64,000 bases of DNA, from assembly GCF_004088395.1 (NCBI RefSeq), contig NZ_CP035107.1:2185001-2249000 (forward strand). The letters run 5' to 3'. Origin of the DNA: Ornithobacterium rhinotracheale. GTDB taxonomy: Bacteria; Bacteroidota; Bacteroidia; Flavobacteriales; Weeksellaceae. Both the position numbers and the translations under genes were made by a program. Positions 36,037 to 44,027 of the stretch are shown here, piece by piece (the first letter of the stretch is position 1; the number at the start of each line of letters is the position of its first letter). Under the pieces are notes generated by a model, which saw only the letters and a list, made by a program, of their open reading frames with translations, was not told the origin of the DNA and did not search any database.

Positions 36037-36849
36037 TTAATCTTTTACGATTCCAAAGGGCGTGCGTTTGATTTTATTGTCGCGTGTATTTTTGCGAATG
36101 GCATGGTTTTTTTCCCAGCTTTCTTTGTTCACATAGCCGCGTGCGTGGTCGAGGTGCACTACGATGGCACTATAACGAATTTGCTTTCCGCGGATTCCGT
36201 AATTCTCAAGACGCTCGCCTAGCTCGCGATCTTGCCCACCGTATTGCATTCGCTCATCGAGACCGTTCACAGCCACAATGTCCTCTTTCCAGCCTGAGGC
36301 ATTATGCCCGTTCCAAGTGGGCTTGGTAGGCGTGATGAGATTGAGCAACTTTTCTTTTAACCCACTCGCCGAAAGTTTATTATTTTTAAAAGATTTTTTA
36401 AGCCCATTGGCTACGAGCCATTTCACATTAAAACAGCGTTGTTGCACGATGTCGTCTTCTGAGATTAATTCAGAAATATTCATCGGGAGCATAAAATACC
36501 CGCCCGACAAAAATCTGCCTTTTTCTTTATTTTTAAAGTGAATTTCCACAAAGTCCTTGCGCGGAATGCAGTCGCCATCAGACATAATGATGTATGGTGC
36601 TTTGCTCTGTACTACAGCTTTATTTAAAATTTCAGATTTTTGAAAGCCTCTATCCTCGTGCCACACATGTGTAATTGGGAATTTGGCTATTTTTTGAAAG
36701 TCCTTTATCATCTCTCGTGTATCGTTGCGCGAGCCATCATCGGCAATCACCAGCTCAAAGTCTTGAAAAGTTTGCTGATTGTACCCCCACAAAACTTTTT
36801 GCAACCACTCTTTGGCATTATAGGTACTTATAATTACCGAAACTTTCAT
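36037..36849 (-). CDS. Glycosyltransferase family 2
   Basis: 270 residues, GT-A fold. The nucleotide-sugar site begins VSVIISTYNAKEWLQKVLWG, with ADDGS and a metal-binding DGD in IIMSDGDCIPRKDF. The C-terminal part has a galactosyltransferase-like block GLDERMQYGGQDRELGERL. This combination is typical of lipopolysaccharide-core or capsular transferases. Single gene at the left edge of the glycan cluster, divergent from the ATP-grasp gene. Confidence 0.9.
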   Translation of the reverse strand: MKVSVIISTYNAKEWLQKVLWGYNQQTFQDFELVIADDGSRNDTREMIKDFQKIAKFPITHVWHEDRGFQKSEILNKAVVQSKAPYIIMSDGDCIPRKDFVEIHFKNKEKGRFLSGGYFMLPMNISELISEDDIVQQRCFNVKWLVANGLKKSFKNNKLSASGLKEKLLNLITPTKPTWNGHNASGWKEDIVAVNGLDERMQYGGQDRELGERLENYGIRGKQIRYSAIVVHLDHARGYVNKESWEKNHAIRKNTRDNKIKRTPFGIVKD

Positions 36850-36904
36850 ACTCTTAACATTTTAGTTTTTTATGATTATTTATCTATCTCAGCGCAAATT
36901 TACA

Positions 36905-36912
36905 TATCTTTG
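36905..36912 (+). promoter_or_regulatory. -7 box before the ATP-grasp glycan gene
   Basis: TATCTTTG, 22 bp before the ATG at 36935. No convincing -33 TTTG. Confidence 0.5.
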
Positions 36913-36934
36913 CGCATATTGCAGTAACAAATAT

Positions 36935-37849
36935 ATGGCTAATTTTTTTAGAAAAATCTACTTAGGAATTATGAAACGCTTCAAGTTTCTGCCTAGTCCT
37001 AAGTATGTGGGGTATTACTATGAATACTACACAGGAAAAAAGTATAATGATAAAAACCCAAAGGAATTTAACGAAAAAATCCAATGGTATAAGGCACATT
37101 TTCGTCCCCAAATCCTAAATCAATTGGTGGATAAATACGCCGTGCGAGAATATGTGAAAGAAAAAATTGGCGAAGAATATTTAAACGAATGCCTTGGCGT
37201 TTATGACAAAGTGAGTGATATCGACTTTGACACATTACCCAACAAATTCGTAATCAAGGCAGTGCATGGCTATGGATTCAACTTGATTGTGCCCGATAAA
37301 TCTAAACTTAATCGTGCCAAAGCCAAACTCAAAATGCAAAAATGGATGCACCGCAATCAATATTTCCGTGGGGGGCAGGAGTGGGCTTACAAAGACATTA
37401 AACCGCGTTTGGTGATAGAAAAATACTTAGATGAGCTAGGCCATGATTCCATTACCGATTATAAATTTTACTGTTTCGGTGGCAAACCTGAATTTGTAGA
37501 AGTGCATCTTGATCGCGAGCAAAATCATAAATCGGGCTTTTTTGATTTAAATTTTGAATTATTGCCATTTCGTGATGTTCCCAAAAACAAATGGGTTAAA
37601 GGCTCCCAAGTTGAAAAGCCTGAAAACTTTGCTCAAATGATTGAAGTAGCAGAAAAACTAGCGGATAAGTTTCCCTTTGTGCGTGTGGATATGTACTCCA
37701 TTCGTGGGCAAATTATCTTTGGCGAAATGACCTTCTACCCCGCCGATGGGCGTGATGACTTTACGCCAGAAAAATATAATAAAATCCTTGGGGATAAATT
37801 TATCCTTCCTGTTCTACCTGTAAACAAAACCGAAATTAAAAACTTTTAA
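36935..37849 (+). CDS. ATP-grasp (TupA-like) glycan-modifying protein
   Basis: 304 residues, resembling the TupA-like ATP-grasp family: YYYEYYTGKKYNDKNPKEFNEKIQWYK, residues cut here to YYEYYTGKKYN as the key part, then VDKYAVREYVKEKIGE, FVIKAVHGYGFN (nucleotide loop), ITDYKFYCFGGKPEFVEV and FGEMTFYPADGRDDF. Members occur in O-antigen and capsule clusters and are thought to form an amide or similar bond on the glycan. I chose the ATG at 36935, downstream of a -7 box; the frame extends to 36872. It is followed 2 bp later by a GT2 gene. Confidence 0.8.
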   Translation: MANFFRKIYLGIMKRFKFLPSPKYVGYYYEYYTGKKYNDKNPKEFNEKIQWYKAHFRPQILNQLVDKYAVREYVKEKIGEEYLNECLGVYDKVSDIDFDTLPNKFVIKAVHGYGFNLIVPDKSKLNRAKAKLKMQKWMHRNQYFRGGQEWAYKDIKPRLVIEKYLDELGHDSITDYKFYCFGGKPEFVEVHLDREQNHKSGFFDLNFELLPFRDVPKNKWVKGSQVEKPENFAQMIEVAEKLADKFPFVRVDMYSIRGQIIFGEMTFYPADGRDDFTPEKYNKILGDKFILPVLPVNKTEIKNF

Positions 37850-37851
37850 TC

Positions 37852-38817
37852 ATGATTAGTGTAATTGTTCCCATTTATAACAGCGATCGCTATCTACGCC
37901 AATGTTTAGAATCTATTCAGAATCAAACTTTTCAAGATTTTGAAGTGATTTTAATCAACGATGGATCAAGCGACAACTCGCAAAGCATTTGCGAAGAATT
38001 TACTGCTAATGATGATAGGTTTAAGCTCATCAATCAAGAAAATAAGGGAATTGCTGAAACCCGAAATATAGGCATTCAAAATTGCAAGAGACCTTACCTC
38101 ACTTTTGTGGATTCAGATGATTGGCTAGAACTAGATATGCTAGAACTTCTCTACTTTCACATCACAAAAGAAAATGCCGACATCGCTTGTTGCGGGTATT
38201 ATATTGATAAGCCTAATAAATCTATTCCCGTTTGGGATCAAGGAAACAAAGAAATATGGGGAAAGAAAGAAGCTCTTTCAAAATTACTTATCAATAAAGA
38301 AATGAAAGATTATCCTTGGGCAAAATTGTATAAAAAAGAGCTTTTTGATGGAATAACTTTTCCTCCTGGTAAGTATTTTGAGGATATTTTTGTTATGTAT
38401 AAGGTATTTTTGAAATCAAATAAAGTAATCAAGATTAATCAATCTAAATCTCATTATAGAGAGCATAATTCGAGCATAACTTCAGATAAGACAACTTGTT
38501 TAGAAAAAGAACTTGATTTGTTTGAAGCTGTTTATGATTTATATCTATTTGCTAAAAATAATCCAGATTCTCTGGAAAATCCAAAACAGGTAATAGCCAG
38601 TATTGCCAAATCAATTTATCACATCAAGAAACAAAACATTCACCGCTTTGCTTTGTTTAGCCGAGATTTTAGAACCATGAATGAAAAAATAAATCCTGCT
38701 CTAAAATCTATTTTGAAAGAAAATTCGCCTAATATGCTTGGAATGCATCGTATCCTTGGTATTTGGCTAAGTATCTATTGCCCAATTTGTTTTAAATTTA
38801 AAAATTTATTTAAATGA
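37852..38817 (+). CDS. Glycosyltransferase family 2
   Basis: 321 residues, GT-A fold: ISVIVPIYNSDRYLRQCLES, LINDGSSDNSQSICEEF and the metal motif VDSDDWLE, then LYKKELFDGITFPPGKYFED, typical of WcaA-type capsular and LPS transferases. Overlaps the next gene by 4 bp (ATGA), implying translational coupling. Sugar specificity cannot be predicted. Confidence 0.93.
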   Translation: MISVIVPIYNSDRYLRQCLESIQNQTFQDFEVILINDGSSDNSQSICEEFTANDDRFKLINQENKGIAETRNIGIQNCKRPYLTFVDSDDWLELDMLELLYFHITKENADIACCGYYIDKPNKSIPVWDQGNKEIWGKKEALSKLLINKEMKDYPWAKLYKKELFDGITFPPGKYFEDIFVMYKVFLKSNKVIKINQSKSHYREHNSSITSDKTTCLEKELDLFEAVYDLYLFAKNNPDSLENPKQVIASIAKSIYHIKKQNIHRFALFSRDFRTMNEKINPALKSILKENSPNMLGMHRILGIWLSIYCPICFKFKNLFK

Positions 38818-40211
38818 AATTTTGGCTTTCTAGTTTAAACCAGAAAAACTATTTAATAGCAACTTTATTTCCTTTATTTATTTTTATAATTTTTAACTCA
38901 ATTTTATATTTTTCGGGATATAATTACGAGATTTTTGACCTTAAGTGGCTAGCAATCATCGGGAATATTTATATATTTTCTATTTTTTCATGGTGGTTTG
39001 TCGGCTTTTTAGTTAAACACAAATCCTATTTTAGGGATTTCCGTTTTTGGGTTCCCATTCTACTAAGTCTGGCAACTATATTGTGGTTTTATTCATACAA
39101 AGCTACAGCACATGCTAGTTATATTATTGCTATTATTGCCATGCTTTATGGTATATACAAACGAGATTTTTATAAAATTTCTCCCAGTTTAATTTTTCTA
39201 TCCCTGTATGCATTGTTGCAATTTATGGGACTTCTTTGGGTTAAAGACATTTCACTTAATGAAAATCAATGGATTATAGAAGACCAAATACCACTTCTTA
39301 TCCTCCCTGTAGTATTGTGTTTTTATCGATTAAATGCTAAAGACATCAGCATATTTTGTAGTATTATTTTTAAATTTTGCCTAGTACTTCTTATTTGGTA
39401 CTGGATTGCTTATGTACTTATTTGTCATAGTGCTGAAATTAGCTTTCTGTCTTGTTTTGGATTTCGTAAAGACTATCTCGCTCCTGAATCTCCTTTTGGG
39501 GTTCTATGCTTCCACACACAGAAACATTATAGCTTTATTGTTTGGCTTTTAACAATTGTGGGAGGAACAGGCTATGCGAGCTATTATCAAAATAAATCTG
39601 GCTTTATTTCTAAAGGCGAATTATTCATTTATTTCTTATTTCTGTTCTGTTTTATCAATATTTTGCAAGTTAGGCTAGCCCAAGTTGTGTTCTTTATATT
39701 ATTGCTGGTGATTATCTGCTTTGAAATGCTAAAATCATGGAATCTGAGAAATGTACTCATTATCTCCATAAGTGCTCTATCAATAGGAATATTTGGATTT
39801 ATTTTCTTGTTTAATTATACCCATTTCTTCCAAGACGAAACACGCAACATATTATATTCTAGCACACTAGCACAAATTCAGGAAAATCCATGGTTCGGTA
39901 GCGGAACGCTATCTGAGCAATCAATTATTTCAAAAACAACGCTCGACCCCGATCTCTTTAAACATTTACACAATGATTTCTTGATGGCATATGCTCGTCA
40001 TGGTGTGTTAGGACTTGTTTTTCTTTGTTTATTTCTCATATCTTACGCATGGGAAAGCTTTAAGCTAAAGGATTACAGAATGTTTTTCTTTCTACTCCCA
40101 ACCTTTTTTCTCATGCTAGTAGACAGTGCCTTTTTTTATCAAAAAACAATTGCTTTAACCTGTATTTTCATCGGAGTTTTGTATGTCTCCCCTAAAAGAA
40201 ATTTAGCTTAA
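38814..40211 (+). CDS. O-antigen ligase/polymerase-like membrane protein
   Basis: 465 residues with about 11-12 transmembrane helices and an extended external loop. The late block ENPWFGSGTLSEQSI and the following HNDFLMAYARHGVLGLVF match the O-antigen ligase/Wzy (Wzy_C) pattern. It could be WaaL (ligation to lipid A-core) or Wzy (polymerisation). Notably AT-rich. The last 9 bp overlap the convergent PIG-L gene. Confidence 0.8.
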   Translation: MKFWLSSLNQKNYLIATLFPLFIFIIFNSILYFSGYNYEIFDLKWLAIIGNIYIFSIFSWWFVGFLVKHKSYFRDFRFWVPILLSLATILWFYSYKATAHASYIIAIIAMLYGIYKRDFYKISPSLIFLSLYALLQFMGLLWVKDISLNENQWIIEDQIPLLILPVVLCFYRLNAKDISIFCSIIFKFCLVLLIWYWIAYVLICHSAEISFLSCFGFRKDYLAPESPFGVLCFHTQKHYSFIVWLLTIVGGTGYASYYQNKSGFISKGELFIYFLFLFCFINILQVRLAQVVFFILLLVIICFEMLKSWNLRNVLIISISALSIGIFGFIFLFNYTHFFQDETRNILYSSTLAQIQENPWFGSGTLSEQSIISKTTLDPDLFKHLHNDFLMAYARHGVLGLVFLCLFLISYAWESFKLKDYRMFFFLLPTFFLMLVDSAFFYQKTIALTCIFIGVLYVSPKRNLA

Positions 40212-41549
40212 CCCTTCTATTAAAGCTTTGTATTTCTCGGGCTGATACATTTCATCAAAATCCACAACAAAAAATAACTCATTACTACGAATATAGCGAT
40301 TGAAATAGTCTTTTTCTATACTTAACAGCTTTTCTCGTCCTCGAGTAAATCCATCGGCAAACAAACGGTGTGCAAAGCGATATTCGGTATTTGGACGCAA
40401 ATCATTCATGGCATCAAACGCCAAAATTTTATCTTTTTGCTCTTTTTCGCTCACAGGAAACGAAAATACTGAAGAGCAATAAATACTTGGCTTGCTTTTA
40501 AACGGAAGTGGCATAATAGCACCTATTTTCCCTAACGGATAAAACTCTTTCTCGGTGTAATGATTGGTGTAAAGCAGCAATTTTCCGTCATGCAAATTGA
40601 GTTCTTTCAAGGCTTGAATAATGCTAATCGTAGCATACTGATGATCCTCATGGCTATCGATAAACGGATGTGGCGTAATAATTACATCTGGCTGAAATTC
40701 AGTTAAAATCATTTTTAAATTCAGAATCATATCGTTCCAATTTGCCTCGCCCGTAAGTTTTTTGCCCAACGATGAAAAATTAAATTTTCTAAAGATTTCA
40801 ACATCATCGGTATTTAATTTATCGGAACCAAAATTCTTTTCAGGCTCACGATACATATCATCCAACATTTCGTTGAAGTAGCCAAGCATCAGCACATTTT
40901 CGGTAGACACGCCCGCCATCAAAGGCACAGTAAGAGCATTCCAAGTACGGATTTCGCCTTTCTTCAAATGCTGTTCTTGGACATCGGTATAGAGCTCTCG
41001 ATACTTGAATTTCCCTCGCTCGCCCGCCGAAAAAGTGAGTACAAAAACATCTTTAGCAAACTGACTATACAAGCCATACGCTGCGATTTCGGCATCATCG
41101 GGATGTGGTGCTACGATTAGAATTTTTTTATCTTTTAATTCAGGATTTTTAAACTGAAATAGCTCTACCTCATCGCTACAAATCTGCATTCTCTTAGGTT
41201 TTAGAGTAATTTCTTTCACCGAATTAAAATTACTGATGTTTAAATATCTATCGCCTTTGGCACCATGCTCTATATATTGTTTCAAAGATTTACCCTCTGC
41301 CGAGATTTCAATGTATGGCTGTTTTAAAAAGCCTAATAAACTGCTTTTTACCTTGATTTTTAAGAATAATGTATGTTCTTTGACATCACTTGGCAAGGAT
41401 AAAGAATTGTGTTTTAAATGCAATTTTTGTCCATTTTTAAAAGCGTGTTTTTCGTCTTGATTCACCGCATAGGGATAAGATTTTTTTCGCTTTTTGTAAA
41501 GTAAAAAAGTGCCGATAATCAGTATAACTAAAAATATAACAAACTCCAT
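40203..41549 (-). CDS. Membrane-anchored PIG-L family deacetylase
   Basis: 448 residues. An N-terminal transmembrane helix (FVIFLVILIIGTFLLY) precedes about 100 residues of beta-rich sequence, then the PIG-L deacetylase core with zinc motif VAPHPDDAEIAAYG and the His pair in PHPFIDSHEDHQYAT. It should N-deacetylate an amino sugar on a glycan or lipid-linked precursor, either in the membrane or at its outer face depending on topology. Its start and the stop of the GT4 gene share the A of TAATG, so the two are coupled. Confidence 0.85.
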   Translation of the reverse strand: MEFVIFLVILIIGTFLLYKKRKKSYPYAVNQDEKHAFKNGQKLHLKHNSLSLPSDVKEHTLFLKIKVKSSLLGFLKQPYIEISAEGKSLKQYIEHGAKGDRYLNISNFNSVKEITLKPKRMQICSDEVELFQFKNPELKDKKILIVAPHPDDAEIAAYGLYSQFAKDVFVLTFSAGERGKFKYRELYTDVQEQHLKKGEIRTWNALTVPLMAGVSTENVLMLGYFNEMLDDMYREPEKNFGSDKLNTDDVEIFRKFNFSSLGKKLTGEANWNDMILNLKMILTEFQPDVIITPHPFIDSHEDHQYATISIIQALKELNLHDGKLLLYTNHYTEKEFYPLGKIGAIMPLPFKSKPSIYCSSVFSFPVSEKEQKDKILAFDAMNDLRPNTEYRFAHRLFADGFTRGREKLLSIEKDYFNRYIRSNELFFVVDFDEMYQPEKYKALIEGLS

Positions 41550-42670
41550 TATTTCTTTCTATTTTCGATTGCTTCTTGGTATAAATCCTTGGTATTTTTG
41601 GCGCAAAGTTTAGCATCAAATTTTTCTAACAAAACCTCATATGCTTTCTCAGCATATTCTTGTTTTAAAGCAGGATTTTCTATCAAAGTATTTATTTTTT
41701 GAGCTAAAGTTTTATAGTCTTTTATCTCGCAGATCAAGCCATTTTCGGCATCAGTAATCGCTTCGGCAACACCACCCGCCTTGGTACTCACGACTGGAAT
41801 TTTGTTTAAAAAAGATTCATATACCGTGAGCGGCAAACCCTCTGACTGAGAAGACATTACAAAAACATCAAATTGTGGTAAATAGTATTTGGCTTCGGCA
41901 ATTTGTCCTACAAAAATCAATTGCCTGTCCACATTTAGCTCTTTAGCCAAAGCTTCCAATGCTGGCGTAAATTCCGTTTCTTTTCCAATTTGCACGCAAT
42001 ACACATTTTCTTTGCCCAAAGTGTGAATTAAATAATCCATTGTGCGCACCAGCGTTTCCAAATCCTTGGCAGGCACATGATTGGCAATATTTCCTAATAG
42101 AAAAGCATCTTGCGGAATCTGGTATTTTTGGCGTAAATCGGGCATTTCTTTTTGCGAAGATTCAACCTTAATTCCGTCATAAATCACGCGTAATTTGTGG
42201 TGATTTTCAGGTTTCACAAATTGTTTCAAATTTTCGCGCACCGCTCCCGAAACACAAATCGTAGCGTCTATATTTTTGTAATTATACTTATATCTGCTCA
42301 CAAAACTAGATTTTTCGCTAAATCCTTTGCGCGAAAACACGGTAGGCGTCTTGAGCGAAAACAGCAAATCTGCCACCAAATACAATGTCAAAAAATTACT
42401 TGTATGAGCATGTATAACTTCAATATGCTCCCTTCGGATATAGTCTCGTAAAGCTTTTGCCAAACTCGGCGAATAAATGCTTTTTCGGGGCAAAGCACAA
42501 ACCTTAATTCCCTTTTTTAAAGCATATTTTTGAATTTCTGAATCCTCATAGCACAAGATGTGATTTTCTACGCCCAGTGCCGATAAATTCTCGATTAAAT
42601 CCGCTAATTGTTGCTCATTTCCGCTCCAGTGGTGTTTAGACCCCGATAGGTGTAAAACTTTCATGCTCAT
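41549..42670 (-). CDS. Glycosyltransferase family 4
   Basis: 373 residues, GT-B fold: N-terminal acceptor domain beginning VLHLSGSKHHWSGNEQQLAD, and a C-terminal GT1 domain with IANHVPAKDLETLVRTM, VFVMSSQSEGLPLTVYE (E-x7-E) and VSTKAGGVAEAITD. An in-frame ATG two codons downstream (MKVLHLSG) is an alternative start. Coupled to the PIG-L gene, a pairing seen where an N-acetylated sugar is transferred and then deacetylated. Confidence 0.92.
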   Translation of the reverse strand: MSMKVLHLSGSKHHWSGNEQQLADLIENLSALGVENHILCYEDSEIQKYALKKGIKVCALPRKSIYSPSLAKALRDYIRREHIEVIHAHTSNFLTLYLVADLLFSLKTPTVFSRKGFSEKSSFVSRYKYNYKNIDATICVSGAVRENLKQFVKPENHHKLRVIYDGIKVESSQKEMPDLRQKYQIPQDAFLLGNIANHVPAKDLETLVRTMDYLIHTLGKENVYCVQIGKETEFTPALEALAKELNVDRQLIFVGQIAEAKYYLPQFDVFVMSSQSEGLPLTVYESFLNKIPVVSTKAGGVAEAITDAENGLICEIKDYKTLAQKINTLIENPALKQEYAEKAYEVLLEKFDAKLCAKNTKDLYQEAIENRKK

Positions 42671-42700
42671 TTTATTTACTGCAAAGGTGCTATTTTTTTC

Positions 42701-43873
42701 TTAAACTTTGATGTAAATCTTTTTCCTGTCGAGCAGATAGGCAATGCTCCACATCAATACTAAAAATACCACAGAATACACAAAGGAGCCCATATTTTCA
42801 TTAGCAGACAAAGGCTTACAAAATATGGTATAAAAATATTTTAAAGGCGTGGTGAATCCATCTTGAGTAGGAATCCTTACCAAAGACAAAAGACGCGGAA
42901 TCAGCCCACTTAGTACAAAAATAAATAATGGATTTTTACCAAAGACATCAAAGAATTTAGTTAAAAAGTTTTTGCACTTTAACACCTCTATAAACCAAAT
43001 CATAATCCCAATCGTGAAAATGGCTAGTCCCGTGGTATACAGCACATATGTGCTAGACCAAATTTTCTTAATAATCGGGAAATCCCATTGCCAAATATAG
43101 GCTAAAATGAGCAAAAGCCCACCGCTTACAAAGAGCATACTCAGCACCTTATAATGCAGCTCATTACTTTTAGGTGCGCGCCCAAAAAGCCAACTCACCT
43201 CGCCCTGTGCCGTGATGATTTTTCCTGCCAAATAGCCCAGTAAAACTTGTGCAGTAGACGAAATAACACCAACAAATCCCTCAGGATCAAACGGAACGCC
43301 TTCTCCATGATACATATGCGATTCGCCCAAAATGGCTAGATCTACCTTTGTTCCCCAAAAATCTTGCATGGAATACGGATCAGCTCTGCCCAAAAGTAAG
43401 GCTAAAAACCAGTAAACGATGAGCAATAAAAAACTTATGATTAAAACCTTTTTTTCCTTAAAATAATAAGCAATAATGGCCGCAAAGAAATAAGCAAAAG
43501 CAATACGCTGCAAAACCCCAAAAATTCGCACATTTTCCCAATGTTTGAATACCAAATTCCCCTCTTGCCACTGCACAAAGGGAAACCAATTAAGCATTAA
43601 GCCGATGATAAAAATTAAGAAAGTTCTCTTTAAAACCTTGCGCCAAAAGACTTTTTCGCCGGCCTTTTGCAAGCGCGGAATCACGAATGCCATAGCATTG
43701 CCCACTGCAAATAAAAAGAATGGAAATACGCAATCCGTGGGGGTGCAGCCAGCCCATTCGGCGTGTGTAAGCGGACGGAACATAGCACTCCACGAGCCGG
43801 GATTATTCACTAAAATCATCAGTGCCACGGTGGCTCCTCGAAAGACATCGAGGGAATAATAGCGGGGTTTCAT
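42701..43873 (-). CDS. DUF5009/heparan-glucosaminide N-acetyltransferase-like membrane protein
   Basis: 390 residues with about ten transmembrane helices. The N-terminal YYSLDVFRGATVALMILVNN with a following FPFFLFAVGNAMAF is the signature of the HGSNAT/NagX/DUF5009 group, which acetylate amino sugars across a membrane. It lies 31 bp upstream of the GT4-PIG-L pair on the same strand, so an acetyl/deacetyl cycle on a surface sugar is conceivable (inference). Confidence 0.82.
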   Translation of the reverse strand: MKPRYYSLDVFRGATVALMILVNNPGSWSAMFRPLTHAEWAGCTPTDCVFPFFLFAVGNAMAFVIPRLQKAGEKVFWRKVLKRTFLIFIIGLMLNWFPFVQWQEGNLVFKHWENVRIFGVLQRIAFAYFFAAIIAYYFKEKKVLIISFLLLIVYWFLALLLGRADPYSMQDFWGTKVDLAILGESHMYHGEGVPFDPEGFVGVISSTAQVLLGYLAGKIITAQGEVSWLFGRAPKSNELHYKVLSMLFVSGGLLLILAYIWQWDFPIIKKIWSSTYVLYTTGLAIFTIGIMIWFIEVLKCKNFLTKFFDVFGKNPLFIFVLSGLIPRLLSLVRIPTQDGFTTPLKYFYTIFCKPLSANENMGSFVYSVVFLVLMWSIAYLLDRKKIYIKV

Positions 43874-43972
43874 AGCTTAATTTTTTTTGGGTCTATAAAT
43901 ATACTTGTTTTTTTCAAATTTGGGCAAGAATAGATTTTTATTCTATCAATCTTGTTTTCTATTATAAAAAAT

Positions 43973-44005
43973 AATCTGAGCGCGGACGCTGTCCGCGCGC
44001 AGATT
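43973..44005 (-). terminator. Terminator after leuS
   Basis: 15-bp stem AATCTGAGCGCGGAC / GTCCGCGCGCAGATT (one mismatch) around a GCT loop; on the minus strand it is followed by TTATTTTTT. It lies 23 bp after the leuS stop. Confidence 0.88.
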
Positions 44006-44027
44006 ACACTCAAAATCTATCCCTAAT

